Source: Streptomyces sp. HNM0575 | GTDB taxonomy: Bacteria > Actinomycetota > Actinomycetes > Streptomycetales > Streptomycetaceae | DNA length: 64,000 nucleotides | Assembly: GCF_012726265.1 (NCBI RefSeq) | Contig: NZ_JAASAG010000014.1 | Coordinates: forward strand, 62,001 to 126,000 | Direction of reading: 5' to 3' | Shown here: one piece after another, positions 41,956 to 49,610 of the stretch | Layout: every line of letters begins with the position of its first letter | Numbering within the stretch: position 1 is the stretch's first letter | The notes under the pieces: model-generated | Database searches by the model: none | What the model was told of the DNA's origin: nothing | Seen by the model: the letters and a program-made list of their open reading frames with translations, nothing else | Program-made: the position numbers and the translations under genes

Positions 41956-43824
41956 ATGTCTGTTGCCTCGATCGACGCTGTCCTGCCCGAGGACGAGGAC
42001 ACCGTCACCTTCGCCGATCTCGGGCTTCCCGAGCCCGTGGTGCGCAAGCTCGCACAGAACGGCGTCACCATCCCCTTCCCCATCCAGGCCGCGACCATCC
42101 CGGACGCGCTGGAGGGCAAGGACATCCTCGGCCGTGGCCGTACGGGCTCCGGCAAGACCCTCTCCTTCGGGCTGCCGCTGCTGACGCGCCTCACCGGCGC
42201 CCGCACCGAGCGCAAGCGCCCCCGCGGCGTCATCCTCACGCCCACGCGTGAGCTGGCCATGCAGGTCTCCGACGCGCTCCAGCCGTACGGCGACGTGCTC
42301 GGGCTCAAGCTCAAGGTCGTCTGCGGCGGCACCTCGATGGCGAACCAGATCACGGCCCTGGAGCGCGGAGTCGACGTCCTCGTCGCGACCCCCGGGCGGC
42401 TGCGCGACCTGATCGGGCGCGGCTCCTGCTCGCTGGAGGACGTCGAGGTGGCCGTGCTCGACGAGGCCGACCAGATGTCCGACCTGGGCTTCATGCCCGA
42501 GGTCACCGAGCTGATGGACCAACTGCCCGAGGGCGGGCAGCGGATGCTCTTCTCCGCGACGATGGAGAAGGAGATCGACACCCTCGTACGGCGTTACCTC
42601 GTCACGCCCGTCGTCCACGAAGTGGACGCCGCGCAGGGCGCCGTGACGACGATGAGCCACCACGTGCTCGTCGTGAAGCCGCGCGACAAGGCGCCGGTGA
42701 CCAGTGCCATCGCCTCGCGCAAGGGCCGCACGATCATTTTCGTGCGCACGCAGCTCGGCGCCGACCGCGTGGCCGAGCAGCTGCGGGAGGGCGGCGTCGG
42801 CGCGGACGCGCTGCACGGCGGCATGACGCAGGGCGCCCGTACGCGCACGATGGCGGACTTCAAGGACGGCAAGGTCAACGTGCTGGTCGCGACGGACGTC
42901 GCGGCCCGCGGCATCCACGTCGACAACATCGACCTGGTGCTGAACGTCGACCCGGCCGGCGACCACAAGGACTATCTGCACCGCTCCGGGCGTACGGCGC
43001 GGGCCGGGCTGTCCGGCACGGTCGTCTCGCTGGCGCTGCCGCACCAGCGGAAGCAGATCTTCCGGCTGATGGAGGACGCGGGCGTCGACGCCTCGCGGCA
43101 CATCATCGGGCGGGGCGACGTCTTCGACGAGGAAGTGACGCGGATCACGGGTGCGCGTTCGCTGACCGAGGTGCAGGCCGAGGCGACCGCGAACGCCGCC
43201 AAGCAGGCCGAGCGCGAGGCCGCCAAGCTGAGCAGGCAGCTGGAGCGGGCGCAGCAGCGTGCGGCCGAACTCCGCGAGGAATCCGAGCGGTTGACGGCGC
43301 GCGCGGCGCGCGAGCGCGGCGACGACCCGGACGCCGCCGTCGCCGAGGCGTCTGCGGCACTGACCGCCGAGGTGGAGGCGGACGTGCAGCGCGAGCTGCG
43401 CCGGGAGCAGCGCCGCGAGGTGCGCGAGCAGCGCGACCGGGAGCAGCGCGATCACCGTGAGCAGCGGGACCAGCGCGACCAGCGTGAGCAGCGGGACCAG
43501 CGCCGGGACGGCAGGCGGGACGACCGCGGCGGTGACCGTGGCGACCGGCGTGACGGCGGGCGGCCCGCGTACGGGCGCGACCGTGACCGTCCCCGTGGCG
43601 ACCGGCGCGAAGCCCGTCCGTCGTACAACTCGTACAACCGCGAGCGCCGCGAAGGCGACCGCCCGGGCTTCCGCCGGGACGACCGGCGCCCCTCGTCCTC
43701 GTACGGTCGCGACGCCCGCTCCCACGACGACCGCCGCCCGCACGGCCGACGCGACGATCACCGCGGAGGCGGCCGGTCGTTCGACCGCCGTACGGACAAG
43801 CCGCGCTGGAAGCGCAACGGCTGA
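41956..43824 (+). CDS. DEAD-box ATP-dependent RNA helicase
   Basis: A 622-residue RNA helicase. The Q-motif FADLGLPEPVVRKLAQNGVTIPFPIQ (two runs) is followed by Walker A GRGRTGSGKTLSFG, TPTRELAMQ, LDEADQMSDLGF (DEAD), FSATM, IIFVRTQ, and HRSGRTARAG (motif VI). The C-terminal 180 residues begin with a coiled-coil-like Glu/Arg/Ala helix. They then become repeats of EQRDQ/REQRD and RDDRGGDRGDRR, a basic RNA-binding tail. The ATG at 41956 was used; an in-frame GTG at 41923 is also plausible. The leader before it is over 100 nt, as in cold-induced helicase mRNAs. A terminator follows at 43876-43896. Confidence 0.93.
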   Translation: MSVASIDAVLPEDEDTVTFADLGLPEPVVRKLAQNGVTIPFPIQAATIPDALEGKDILGRGRTGSGKTLSFGLPLLTRLTGARTERKRPRGVILTPTRELAMQVSDALQPYGDVLGLKLKVVCGGTSMANQITALERGVDVLVATPGRLRDLIGRGSCSLEDVEVAVLDEADQMSDLGFMPEVTELMDQLPEGGQRMLFSATMEKEIDTLVRRYLVTPVVHEVDAAQGAVTTMSHHVLVVKPRDKAPVTSAIASRKGRTIIFVRTQLGADRVAEQLREGGVGADALHGGMTQGARTRTMADFKDGKVNVLVATDVAARGIHVDNIDLVLNVDPAGDHKDYLHRSGRTARAGLSGTVVSLALPHQRKQIFRLMEDAGVDASRHIIGRGDVFDEEVTRITGARSLTEVQAEATANAAKQAEREAAKLSRQLERAQQRAAELREESERLTARAARERGDDPDAAVAEASAALTAEVEADVQRELRREQRREVREQRDREQRDHREQRDQRDQREQRDQRRDGRRDDRGGDRGDRRDGGRPAYGRDRDRPRGDRREARPSYNSYNRERREGDRPGFRRDDRRPSSSYGRDARSHDDRRPHGRRDDHRGGGRSFDRRTDKPRWKRNG

Positions 43825-43875
43825 CGCCCCTCCTGACCCCTGAAACCTCCCCAGCGCGAAGGCCAATGCCTTCGA

Positions 43876-43896
43876 AGCCCGGCGGCCCGCCGGGCT
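43876..43896 (+). terminator. Terminator hairpin after the DEAD-box gene
   Basis: AGCCCGGCG (43876-43884), loop GCC, CGCCGGGCT (43888-43896). The 9-bp perfect stem lies 50 bp after the helicase stop and just upstream of tRNA-Lys. Confidence 0.75.
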
Positions 43897-43909
43897 ATGC
43901 TGCGGGGGC

Positions 43910-43982
43910 GGGCCGTTAGCTCAATTGGCAGAGCAGTGGACTTTTAATCCATTGGTTGAGGGTTCGAGTCCCTCACGGCCTA
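43910..43982 (+). tRNA. tRNA-Lys (UUU)
   Basis: The plus-strand cloverleaf has acceptor GGGCCGT/ACGGCCT, D-arm AGCTCAATTGGCAGAGC, anticodon loop CTTTTAA (anticodon TTT), T-loop GTTCGAGT and discriminator A. CCA is not encoded. Confidence 0.96.
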
Positions 43983-44010
43983 CCGACCGTTTTTGAACGA
44001 ACATCCACCC

Positions 44011-44044
44011 GGCCCTGACCGGCGGTTCTCCGCCCGTCGGGGCC
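44011..44044 (+). terminator. Terminator hairpin after tRNA-Lys
   Basis: GGCCCTGACCGGCGG (44011-44025) pairs with CCGCCCGTCGGGGCC (44030-44044), with one mismatch and one G-U pair over 15 bp; the loop is TTCT and CTTTCC follows. Confidence 0.7.
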
Positions 44045-44046
44045 CT

Positions 44047-44079
44047 TTCCGTCGCTGTTCCGTCGCTGTTCCGTCGCTG
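44047..44079. repeat. Three tandem 11-bp repeats
   Basis: TTCCGTCGCTG occurs three times in a row (44047, 44058, 44069), directly behind the tRNA-Lys terminator. No gene covers it. Confidence 0.85.
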
Positions 44080-44241
44080 CCGGCCCGTGGCCGGTGCGGG
44101 GCGGGGCGGGCGAAGCGTCGTGTGGGAGCGCACGCAGCCCGGGGACTGCTCGTATGAGTGACGTGCGATGCTGAGGCACAGGTGGTGTCGGACTTGCCCG
44201 GGGGCTGCGGCCCGCCGGGACACGGGGGAGGAACGCGCGTC

Positions 44242-44931
44242 ATGGAAATCCTGTTCTACCTGCTGTTCTTCGTCGCGCTCGCGGCCCTGATCATTTCGTC
44301 CCGGAGGCGAGCCGCTCGGCGTACGCAGGCCAGGGTGGAGGGCCGAGCGGAGCTGAAGGCCCTGGCGGAGGGCCGCGGTTGGAGCTATGAGCCCGGGGTC
44401 GCCGGGCTCATCGACGCGTTCTCCGGCGCCGGTCCGCTGCCCGTCGCGAAGGGCGTGCCGGGCGGCAACGTCGTCACCGGGACGCACCGCGGGTTCGCTT
44501 TCCGGGCCTTCGAGTACCAGAGCACCCTCAGCGTGGGGTCCGGGGTGGACGATCACATGAGGCAGCAGATCCACTACTTTCCCGTGTGGGCACTGAAGTT
44601 GAGCGCGCACGTTCCCGACATCCGCATTCTGCACCGGCGTTGGCACAGCAAGGTCACCTCGGGCGGCTCCCTCGCCACGGGGATCCCGCAGGTCGACGAG
44701 GAGTTCCACATCGTCGCCGAGGACGAGGAGGGCGCCCTGGCGCTCCTGCGCGGCGGGCTGGGCCGGTTCCTGATCTCCGACCCGCGCGCGGGCGAATTGC
44801 CGCTCGAGGTGCGCTACGGCCATCTGCTCACCTGGCGTTCGGAGGTGCAGCTCTCGACGGAGAACCTCGACGCACCGCTGGACTTCCTCACCGACGCCGT
44901 CGGGAGCCTCCAGGGACAGGCGGCGTCGTAG
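44242..44931 (+). CDS. Hypothetical membrane-anchored protein
   Basis: A 229-residue protein with one N-terminal membrane segment (EILFYLLFFVALAALIIS, 2-19) followed by a basic stop-transfer RRRAARR. The rest is a soluble domain with WSYEPGVAGLIDAFSG, a central YQSTLSVGSGVDDHMRQQIHYFPVWALKL and the terminal LEVRYGHLLTWRSEVQLS. No catalytic motif is recognised; similar proteins are annotated as hypothetical in Streptomyces. GGGGGAGG precedes the ATG. It is convergent with the glycosyltransferase gene (15-bp gap). Confidence 0.8.
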   Translation: MEILFYLLFFVALAALIISSRRRAARRTQARVEGRAELKALAEGRGWSYEPGVAGLIDAFSGAGPLPVAKGVPGGNVVTGTHRGFAFRAFEYQSTLSVGSGVDDHMRQQIHYFPVWALKLSAHVPDIRILHRRWHSKVTSGGSLATGIPQVDEEFHIVAEDEEGALALLRGGLGRFLISDPRAGELPLEVRYGHLLTWRSEVQLSTENLDAPLDFLTDAVGSLQGQAAS

Positions 44932-44946
44932 CAGAGCCTCGGGCGG

Positions 44947-46851
44947 TCACCAGGCCGCCGGCTGGAGGACCGGACGGCGCAGCTTCGGGGTGCGCTGCCG
45001 TGGCCGGTCCGTTTCGTTCTCCGCCGGTACGTCGATGGAGTAGCCGCGCAGGGTGCGGGCGGCGCGCCAGCCGCCGAAGCCCAGTTGGAGCTGGAGGTCC
45101 CAGGTGCCCGGGGCCAGGGGGCGGCCGTTGTCGGCCGTGGCGGGGTCGACGGTGAACTCCGTCTCGAAGCTCAGGGCGCAGTCGTCACGTTCGTCGCCCT
45201 GCTCGTGGGCTGCCCGTTCCGCACGCTGATCGTGGGCTTCGCGTTCCGCACGCTGATCGGCGGCTTCGCGTTCCGCACGCTCGTCGCGGGGGTCCGGTCC
45301 GTCCGCGTACGGATGGGAGCCCGGCGAGCCCGGGGAGCCCGGCAGTCCCAGGCGCTCGCTCAGGCGGCGCGCGGCTCCCCCGGCGGCCCTGGTCAGCGTC
45401 TTGAGCGCTTCCGGCGCGGTGGCCTGGGTCTTGCCGTTGCGCAGCGGTTCCTCGACCACGCGGTGGTCGAGCGGCACGCTCAGCACCGTTCCGCCTTCGC
45501 GGTGGCGCAGCAGGCCGCGGACGCTGCTGCGCCGCACCGCGCTCGTGAAGTCGGCGGCCTCCGCGACTCCCGGCACGGCGTCGACGGCGGCGATTTCCGG
45601 GGGGCCCGCGGCGGCGGCTGCGGTGTCCGGCGCGGCTCCGGCGTCCGCCGCCTCCCCGGTTCCCGGAGTCAGCCGCAGCCGGTGGCGGCCTCGCGTCCGT
45701 GAGAAGGCCAGCGGCACGGAACGGGCGCCCTTGCCGCTCTTGCGTACGAGCCGGGTGCCGCACCTGACGGTGAGCCGCCCGCCGTCGTCCCACTTCGCGG
45801 AGTGGACGTGCGGCTGCTGGTCGACCGCGGCCTCGAACTTCGCGTACTCGTCGAGCGGCGTCCGGTCGTGATGGCGGGCCAGTGCCGCGACGATCCGCAG
45901 CCGGGTGGGGAGCGCCGCGTCCGCCTCCGGCGGCATGTCGGCGGCCAGGGCGCCCACCGCCTCGAACCACTCGGTCTTCCGGTGGTCGGGCTGTGCGAGG
46001 TAGCGCTCGCCGCTGATCCGGGCGAGGGCCTTCTTGCCGTACCAGTTGGCCGCGAGCCGGTGGCGGCGGCGGGCGGAGGCGACGCGGGTGTCCGGGGCTT
46101 CGAGGATCGCGAGGACCTTGCGGACGCTGTCGACGTAGGGGCCGGGATCGATCTTCCCGTAGCTGATGTTGTTGTGCTCGTCGCCGCGGTGCCGCACCCA
46201 GTGGTAGCAGGTGTAGTCGTGCACGGTGGCCACCCGGTCGGTGAGCAGGTACGCGCGCAGCGTGAACATGTGGTCTTCCAGCCGGACCGGTCCCTCCGCG
46301 AAGCGCAGTCCGTGGTCACGCAGGAAGTCGCGCCGGAAGAGCTTGTGCACGGTCATCGACGTCAGCAGCGCGTTGGCGGACGTGCGGAGGTCGGCCGAGG
46401 CGAGGGGCTTCTCGAACAGGACGCGCGGCGCGCGGCGTCCGTGCCCGGCCATGCGCCCTATGACGATGTCGGCTCCCGTCTCCCGTGCACGCTCGTAGGT
46501 GCGTTCAAGGGCTTCGGGCGCGAGCCAGTCGTCGTCGTCGACGAAGTGGACGAACTCGCCACGGGCTTCGTCGACGCCGATGTTGCGGGGCCTGCCGGGC
46601 CAGCCGGAGTTGCCGGTGCGTATCACGCGGACCGCCGACTCGGCTTCCTGGCGGGCGAGTTCGGATTCGAGTATCGCGACGGTGTCGTCGGTGGAGCCGT
46701 CGTCGACGTAGACGACTTCGAAGTCGGAGCGGGGCATGGTCTGGGCGAGGAAGGAGCGCAGTCCGGTCAGCACCGTCCTGCCGGTGTTGTGGGTCGGGAC
46801 GACGACGCTCACCTTGACCGGGGGCTTGCTGACCGTGGGCGTGGTACGCAC
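44947..46851 (-). CDS. Family 2 glycosyltransferase with accessory C-terminal region
   Basis: A 634-residue cytoplasmic or peripheral glycosyltransferase of GT-A fold. The catalytic domain (about 10-240) has VSVVVPTHNTG, VYVDDGSTDDT, GNSGWPGRPRNIGVDEARGE and the metal-binding VDDDDW. The middle region is typical of TagF-associated GT2 proteins that build teichoic-acid or capsule-like polymers. Residues about 523-550 consist of three 9-residue repeats of the type RAEREAxDQ, encoded by a 27-bp repeat, forming a charged helix. The remainder is a beta-rich domain (CALSFETEFTVDP...WDLQLQLGFGGWRAARTLRGYSIDVP) that may bind carbohydrate. A GTG start follows AAAGG. The FkbM methyltransferase gene lies upstream on the same strand. 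Confidence 0.88.
   Translation of the reverse strand: MRTTPTVSKPPVKVSVVVPTHNTGRTVLTGLRSFLAQTMPRSDFEVVYVDDGSTDDTVAILESELARQEAESAVRVIRTGNSGWPGRPRNIGVDEARGEFVHFVDDDDWLAPEALERTYERARETGADIVIGRMAGHGRRAPRVLFEKPLASADLRTSANALLTSMTVHKLFRRDFLRDHGLRFAEGPVRLEDHMFTLRAYLLTDRVATVHDYTCYHWVRHRGDEHNNISYGKIDPGPYVDSVRKVLAILEAPDTRVASARRRHRLAANWYGKKALARISGERYLAQPDHRKTEWFEAVGALAADMPPEADAALPTRLRIVAALARHHDRTPLDEYAKFEAAVDQQPHVHSAKWDDGGRLTVRCGTRLVRKSGKGARSVPLAFSRTRGRHRLRLTPGTGEAADAGAAPDTAAAAAGPPEIAAVDAVPGVAEAADFTSAVRRSSVRGLLRHREGGTVLSVPLDHRVVEEPLRNGKTQATAPEALKTLTRAAGGAARRLSERLGLPGSPGSPGSHPYADGPDPRDERAEREAADQRAEREAHDQRAERAAHEQGDERDDCALSFETEFTVDPATADNGRPLAPGTWDLQLQLGFGGWRAARTLRGYSIDVPAENETDRPRQRTPKLRRPVLQPAAW
45201..45281. 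repeat. Three tandem 27-bp repeats inside the GT2 gene
   Basis: Units at 45201-45227, 45228-45254 and 45255-45281 share GGCTTCGCGTTCCGCACGCT with a few changes. The repeat is in frame and gives three 9-residue Arg/Glu/Ala helix units. Confidence 0.85.
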
Positions 46852-47333
46852 TGCAACCTTTCAGCTGGATTACGGCTTGTTTCCTGCGGTTGCCCGCGTG
46901 CTGTAAAGCCCAGATGAACGGAGTCCGACCGGCCGGAATGAATTCCGGACCGGCAGCGTGAAGCGAGTTCGGTGACCGCCGCCGGGCGCTGACCGCCGCC
47001 GGGCGCCGTACGGGTCCCACGCCTGCCGGGAAAGATGCGGTGGCGGATGTCACTCCGGGGGCGGTGGCGGGATCCCGAAGCCCCGGCGAGCCGGGGGCCT
47101 GGGAACGGGCGCCCGGGGGTGTGTGGTTCGCGGTCCCTCGGTTCGCCGTCCTCGGCTCGCCGTTCTCAACTCGTGGGCGTGCGGGGGTGGTTGAGCGTGC
47201 GGGCCCTCGACGCTCCCTGTCTCGGGTCGCCAACTCCCTCTCGGTGCCTCTGTCTTCGGGCAGGTGGGCTGGAGACAGGTGGGGCAGGCGGGGTGCGCGC
47301 GGCGGACGCGTTACGGCTCCGCCCGCCGTGTCC
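46852..47333. other. Intergenic DNA between GT2 and FkbM genes
   Basis: About 480 bp with no gene. A tandem duplicate of GACCGCCGCCGGGCGC lies near 46976-47007. Hairpin-prone GC-rich DNA around 47080-47120 may terminate transcription from the FkbM gene; the GT2 promoter should be near its left end. The AT-richer strip at 46850-46910 would suit it. Confidence 0.45.
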
Positions 47334-48221
47334 TCAGCGCAGCCTGGCCGGTGCCGACTCCGCCCGCGCCAGTACGCAGTCGAACTCCACGACGCGCCCC
47401 GTGGTCTTCTCACGCGTGACCGGATACATCCCGGTGATCTCGAAGCCCGCGTCCTCGTACGCGGCGATCGCCTCGCTCATGTGCGGGCTCCCCTCGTACA
47501 GCCGGAGCACGGCGACCTCCGACTGCATCCCGACGAAGTCGCCTATTCGCTCGCCGGCGCCGGCGAAGACCTCCATGTCGAAGCCCTGCGTGTCCATCTT
47601 CAGATAGGGGCGCGGCTCGGCGATCCCCTCCAGGGCCTCGTCCATGACCTGATCCAGCCGCCGTATCCGCACCTGTTCGGTACGGGAGTCGGCGAACCGC
47701 TTGTAGCGCTTCTTTCCGTAAGCGCTGGGCGGCAGCAGCGAGTTCATGGTCTTCCAGCCCAGGTGCATGTCCTGGACGGACTCGCTGCGGCCCAGTGCGA
47801 AGGGGCACACCCGCCAGTCGGGATCGCGGCCGGCGGACTTGCGCAGCCGCTCCAGCGCCTCCGGTACGGGCTCGAACGAGACGATCCTGCCGCGGTAACC
47901 GGACTCGCGGAGCTGCCTGCCGTACTGCCCCTTGTTCGCGCCGACGTCGAACACGCAGTTCACTTCGTAGTTGGCGAGCAGCTCGGCGACGTGGCGGGTG
48001 CACAGGTCGGCGGCGGCCGCCTTGTGCAGTCCCCAGCTGTCGGCGGACGTGTCGGTGTCGGTGTCCGGTCGCTTGCCGCCCACCATCCACGAATCCACGC
48101 TCGTCTTCGTAGCGGTGTAGCCGCCGCGCCGGGAGACAACGGCGGCACCCGGGCCGAGGTCGAGCACCTGCACACCCAACCTGGGCAGTGCACCGAGCGC
48201 CTTTCTGAACATTGTTGTCAT
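47334..48221 (-). CDS. FkbM-family methyltransferase
   Basis: A 295-residue SAM-dependent methyltransferase. After an N-terminal region of about 85 residues containing LGVQVLDLGPGAAV, motif I reads CVFDVGANKGQYGRQLRESGY (89-109). SFEPVPEALERL and the FkbM-typical YLKMDTQGFDMEVFAGAG (about 210-230) follow, then EVAVLRLYEGSPHMSEAIAAYEDAGF. FkbM enzymes O-methylate sugars or hydroxyls of polyketides and glycans. Its neighbour GT2 suggests methylation of a surface glycan, though the two genes are 480 bp apart. ATG at 48221 with a weak ribosome binding site (CGAAAG). Confidence 0.92.
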   Translation of the reverse strand: MTTMFRKALGALPRLGVQVLDLGPGAAVVSRRGGYTATKTSVDSWMVGGKRPDTDTDTSADSWGLHKAAAADLCTRHVAELLANYEVNCVFDVGANKGQYGRQLRESGYRGRIVSFEPVPEALERLRKSAGRDPDWRVCPFALGRSESVQDMHLGWKTMNSLLPPSAYGKKRYKRFADSRTEQVRIRRLDQVMDEALEGIAEPRPYLKMDTQGFDMEVFAGAGERIGDFVGMQSEVAVLRLYEGSPHMSEAIAAYEDAGFEITGMYPVTREKTTGRVVEFDCVLARAESAPARLR

Positions 48222-48290
48222 CTTTCGAGGCTAACCGTGCACATTCGGCCACTGTCAAATGCGGGCGGTCTTGTGCGGTGGGGGTGCGCT

Positions 48291-48343
48291 GCCGGTGCCG
48301 GTGCCGGTGCCGGTGCCGGTGCGGGTGCGGGTGCGGGTGCGGG
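48291..48343. repeat. Hexamer array GCCGGT / GCGGGT
   Basis: Five copies of GCCGGT (48291-48320) followed by three copies of GCGGGT (48321-48338) and a degenerate one. It lies between the divergent FkbM and tipA genes, about 40 bp upstream of the tipA promoter. Confidence 0.85.
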
Positions 48344-48380
48344 CCGGGGTCGCGGTCCGGTGGCCCGCGGGAAATTCCGC

Positions 48381-48411
48381 TTGCACCTCACGTCACGTGA
48401 GGGCTCATCGT
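48381..48411 (+). promoter_or_regulatory. tipA promoter with TipA operator
   Basis: TTGCAC (48381-48386, -35) is followed by a perfect inverted repeat CCTCACGT-C-ACGTGAGG (48386-48402), sitting between -35 and the expected -10 (CATCGT near 48406). This is the MerR-type arrangement in which the regulator untwists a long spacer, and it matches the thiostrepton-inducible tipA promoter as I recall it. Confidence 0.9.
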
Positions 48412-48437
48412 GAAGTGCGTACGAGAGAGGAGCGGAG

Positions 48438-49196
48438 ATGAGCTACTCCGTGGGACAGGTCGCCGGGTTCGCCGGCATCACCGTGCGCACGCTGCATCAC
48501 TACGACGAGATCGGCCTGCTGGTGCCCGGCGAGCGCAGCCATGCCGGCCACCGCCGTTACGGCGACGCCGACCTGGACCGGCTCCAGCAGATCCTGTTCT
48601 ACCGGGAGCTCGGCTTTTCGCTCGAAGAGGTGGCGGTACTTCTCGACGACCCGGACGTGGACCCGCGGGAGCACCTGCGGCGGCAGCACGAGCTGCTGAG
48701 TTCGCGGATCGAGAGGCTCCGGAAGATGGCCGCCGCCGTCGAACACGCAATGGAGGCACGGAAGATGGGCATCGATCTCACACCCGAGGAGAAGTTCGAG
48801 GTGTTCGGGGACTTCGACCCCGACCAGTACGCGGAGGAGACCGAGCGGCGCTGGGGCGGCACCGACGCGTACCGCGAGTCGCAGCGCAGAACGGCCTCGT
48901 ACACGAAGGAGGACTGGCTGCGGATCAAGGAGGAGGGCGAGCGGTGGGGACGGGACTTCGCCGCGCTGATGGAGAGCGGCGCGGGGCCGGAGTCAGAGGC
49001 GGCGATGGATCTCGCCGAGGAGCACAGGCGGCAGATCGGCCGCAACTTCTACGAGTGCCCGTATGAGATGCACACCTGCCTCGGTGAGATGTACGTCGCG
49101 GACGAGCGCTTCACCGCGTACTACGAGGCGATCAAGCCGGGCATGGCGCGGTACCTGCGGGATGCGATCTTCGCCAATGCGGTGCGGGGGGTTTGA
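48438..49196 (+). CDS. tipA: Thiopeptide-responsive MerR regulator TipA
   Basis: A 252-residue regulator. The MerR winged helix-turn-helix (SVGQVAGFAGITVRTLHHYDEIGLL, residues 4-28) and dimerisation helix (about 75-108) are followed by the TipAS ligand domain (110-252). Both cysteines of the TipAS domain are present: Cys207 and Cys214 (ECPYEMHTCLGEMYV). Cys214 forms the covalent bond with thiopeptides such as thiostrepton in the S. lividans protein. The ligand domain can also be made alone from an internal ATG (48765, Met110) preceded by GGAGG eight bases before. The gene is autoregulated through the promoter at 48381. It senses and sequesters thiopeptides as a multidrug-response system. Confidence 0.95.
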   Translation: MSYSVGQVAGFAGITVRTLHHYDEIGLLVPGERSHAGHRRYGDADLDRLQQILFYRELGFSLEEVAVLLDDPDVDPREHLRRQHELLSSRIERLRKMAAAVEHAMEARKMGIDLTPEEKFEVFGDFDPDQYAEETERRWGGTDAYRESQRRTASYTKEDWLRIKEEGERWGRDFAALMESGAGPESEAAMDLAEEHRRQIGRNFYECPYEMHTCLGEMYVADERFTAYYEAIKPGMARYLRDAIFANAVRGV

Positions 49197-49358
49197 GCCG
49201 CGGTTTCCGGCGCCTCCGGCGCCCGCCTTCGGGCACCTCCCGTGCCTTCGGGCACCTCCCGTGTCTCCGATCGCCTCCGGCGCCTTTGGGCACCTCCGGC
49301 GCCAGCCGTGCCCTTCGGGGCCTCCGGCTTCCCGGCGCCTCCGGCGCCACAGCGGCAC

Positions 49359-49556
49359 CGGTTCCCGTGCGGTGCCCGGGGGCGGTTGTCCGCCGGTGTC
49401 GGGGCACCACGGTTCCCGTTCGGTGCCGGGGGCGGTTGTCCGCCGGTGCCGGGAGCACGGTTGCCGTCCGGTGCCCGGGCACGGTTCCCGTCGGGTGCCG
49501 GGCCACCGGTTCCCGTCCGGTGTCGGGGGGCGCGGTTCCCGTGCGGTGCCCGGGGG
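49359..49556. repeat. Tandem array of about 24-bp units after tipA
   Basis: Units of the type CGGTTCCCGTCCGGTGCCCG recur near 49359, 49410, 49458, 49482, 49507 and 49533. The first two are followed by an inserted GCGGTTGTCCGCCGGTG. The preceding 160 bp (49197-49358) also repeats GGGCACCTCC and CCTCCGGCGCC. The whole 414-bp gap between tipA and the transporter gene is non-coding; no gene is seen. Confidence 0.8.
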
Positions 49557-49610
49557 TACGGGCCGTGCCGGAGCGCCCCGGCCCGTACCCCTGCGCTTAC
49601 GCTCGCCCAC

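Noticed and set aside
49359..49556. Possible CRISPR array
   Set aside because: The units are about 24 bp, abut one another without unique spacers of constant length, and no cas gene is near; this is a degenerate tandem repeat.
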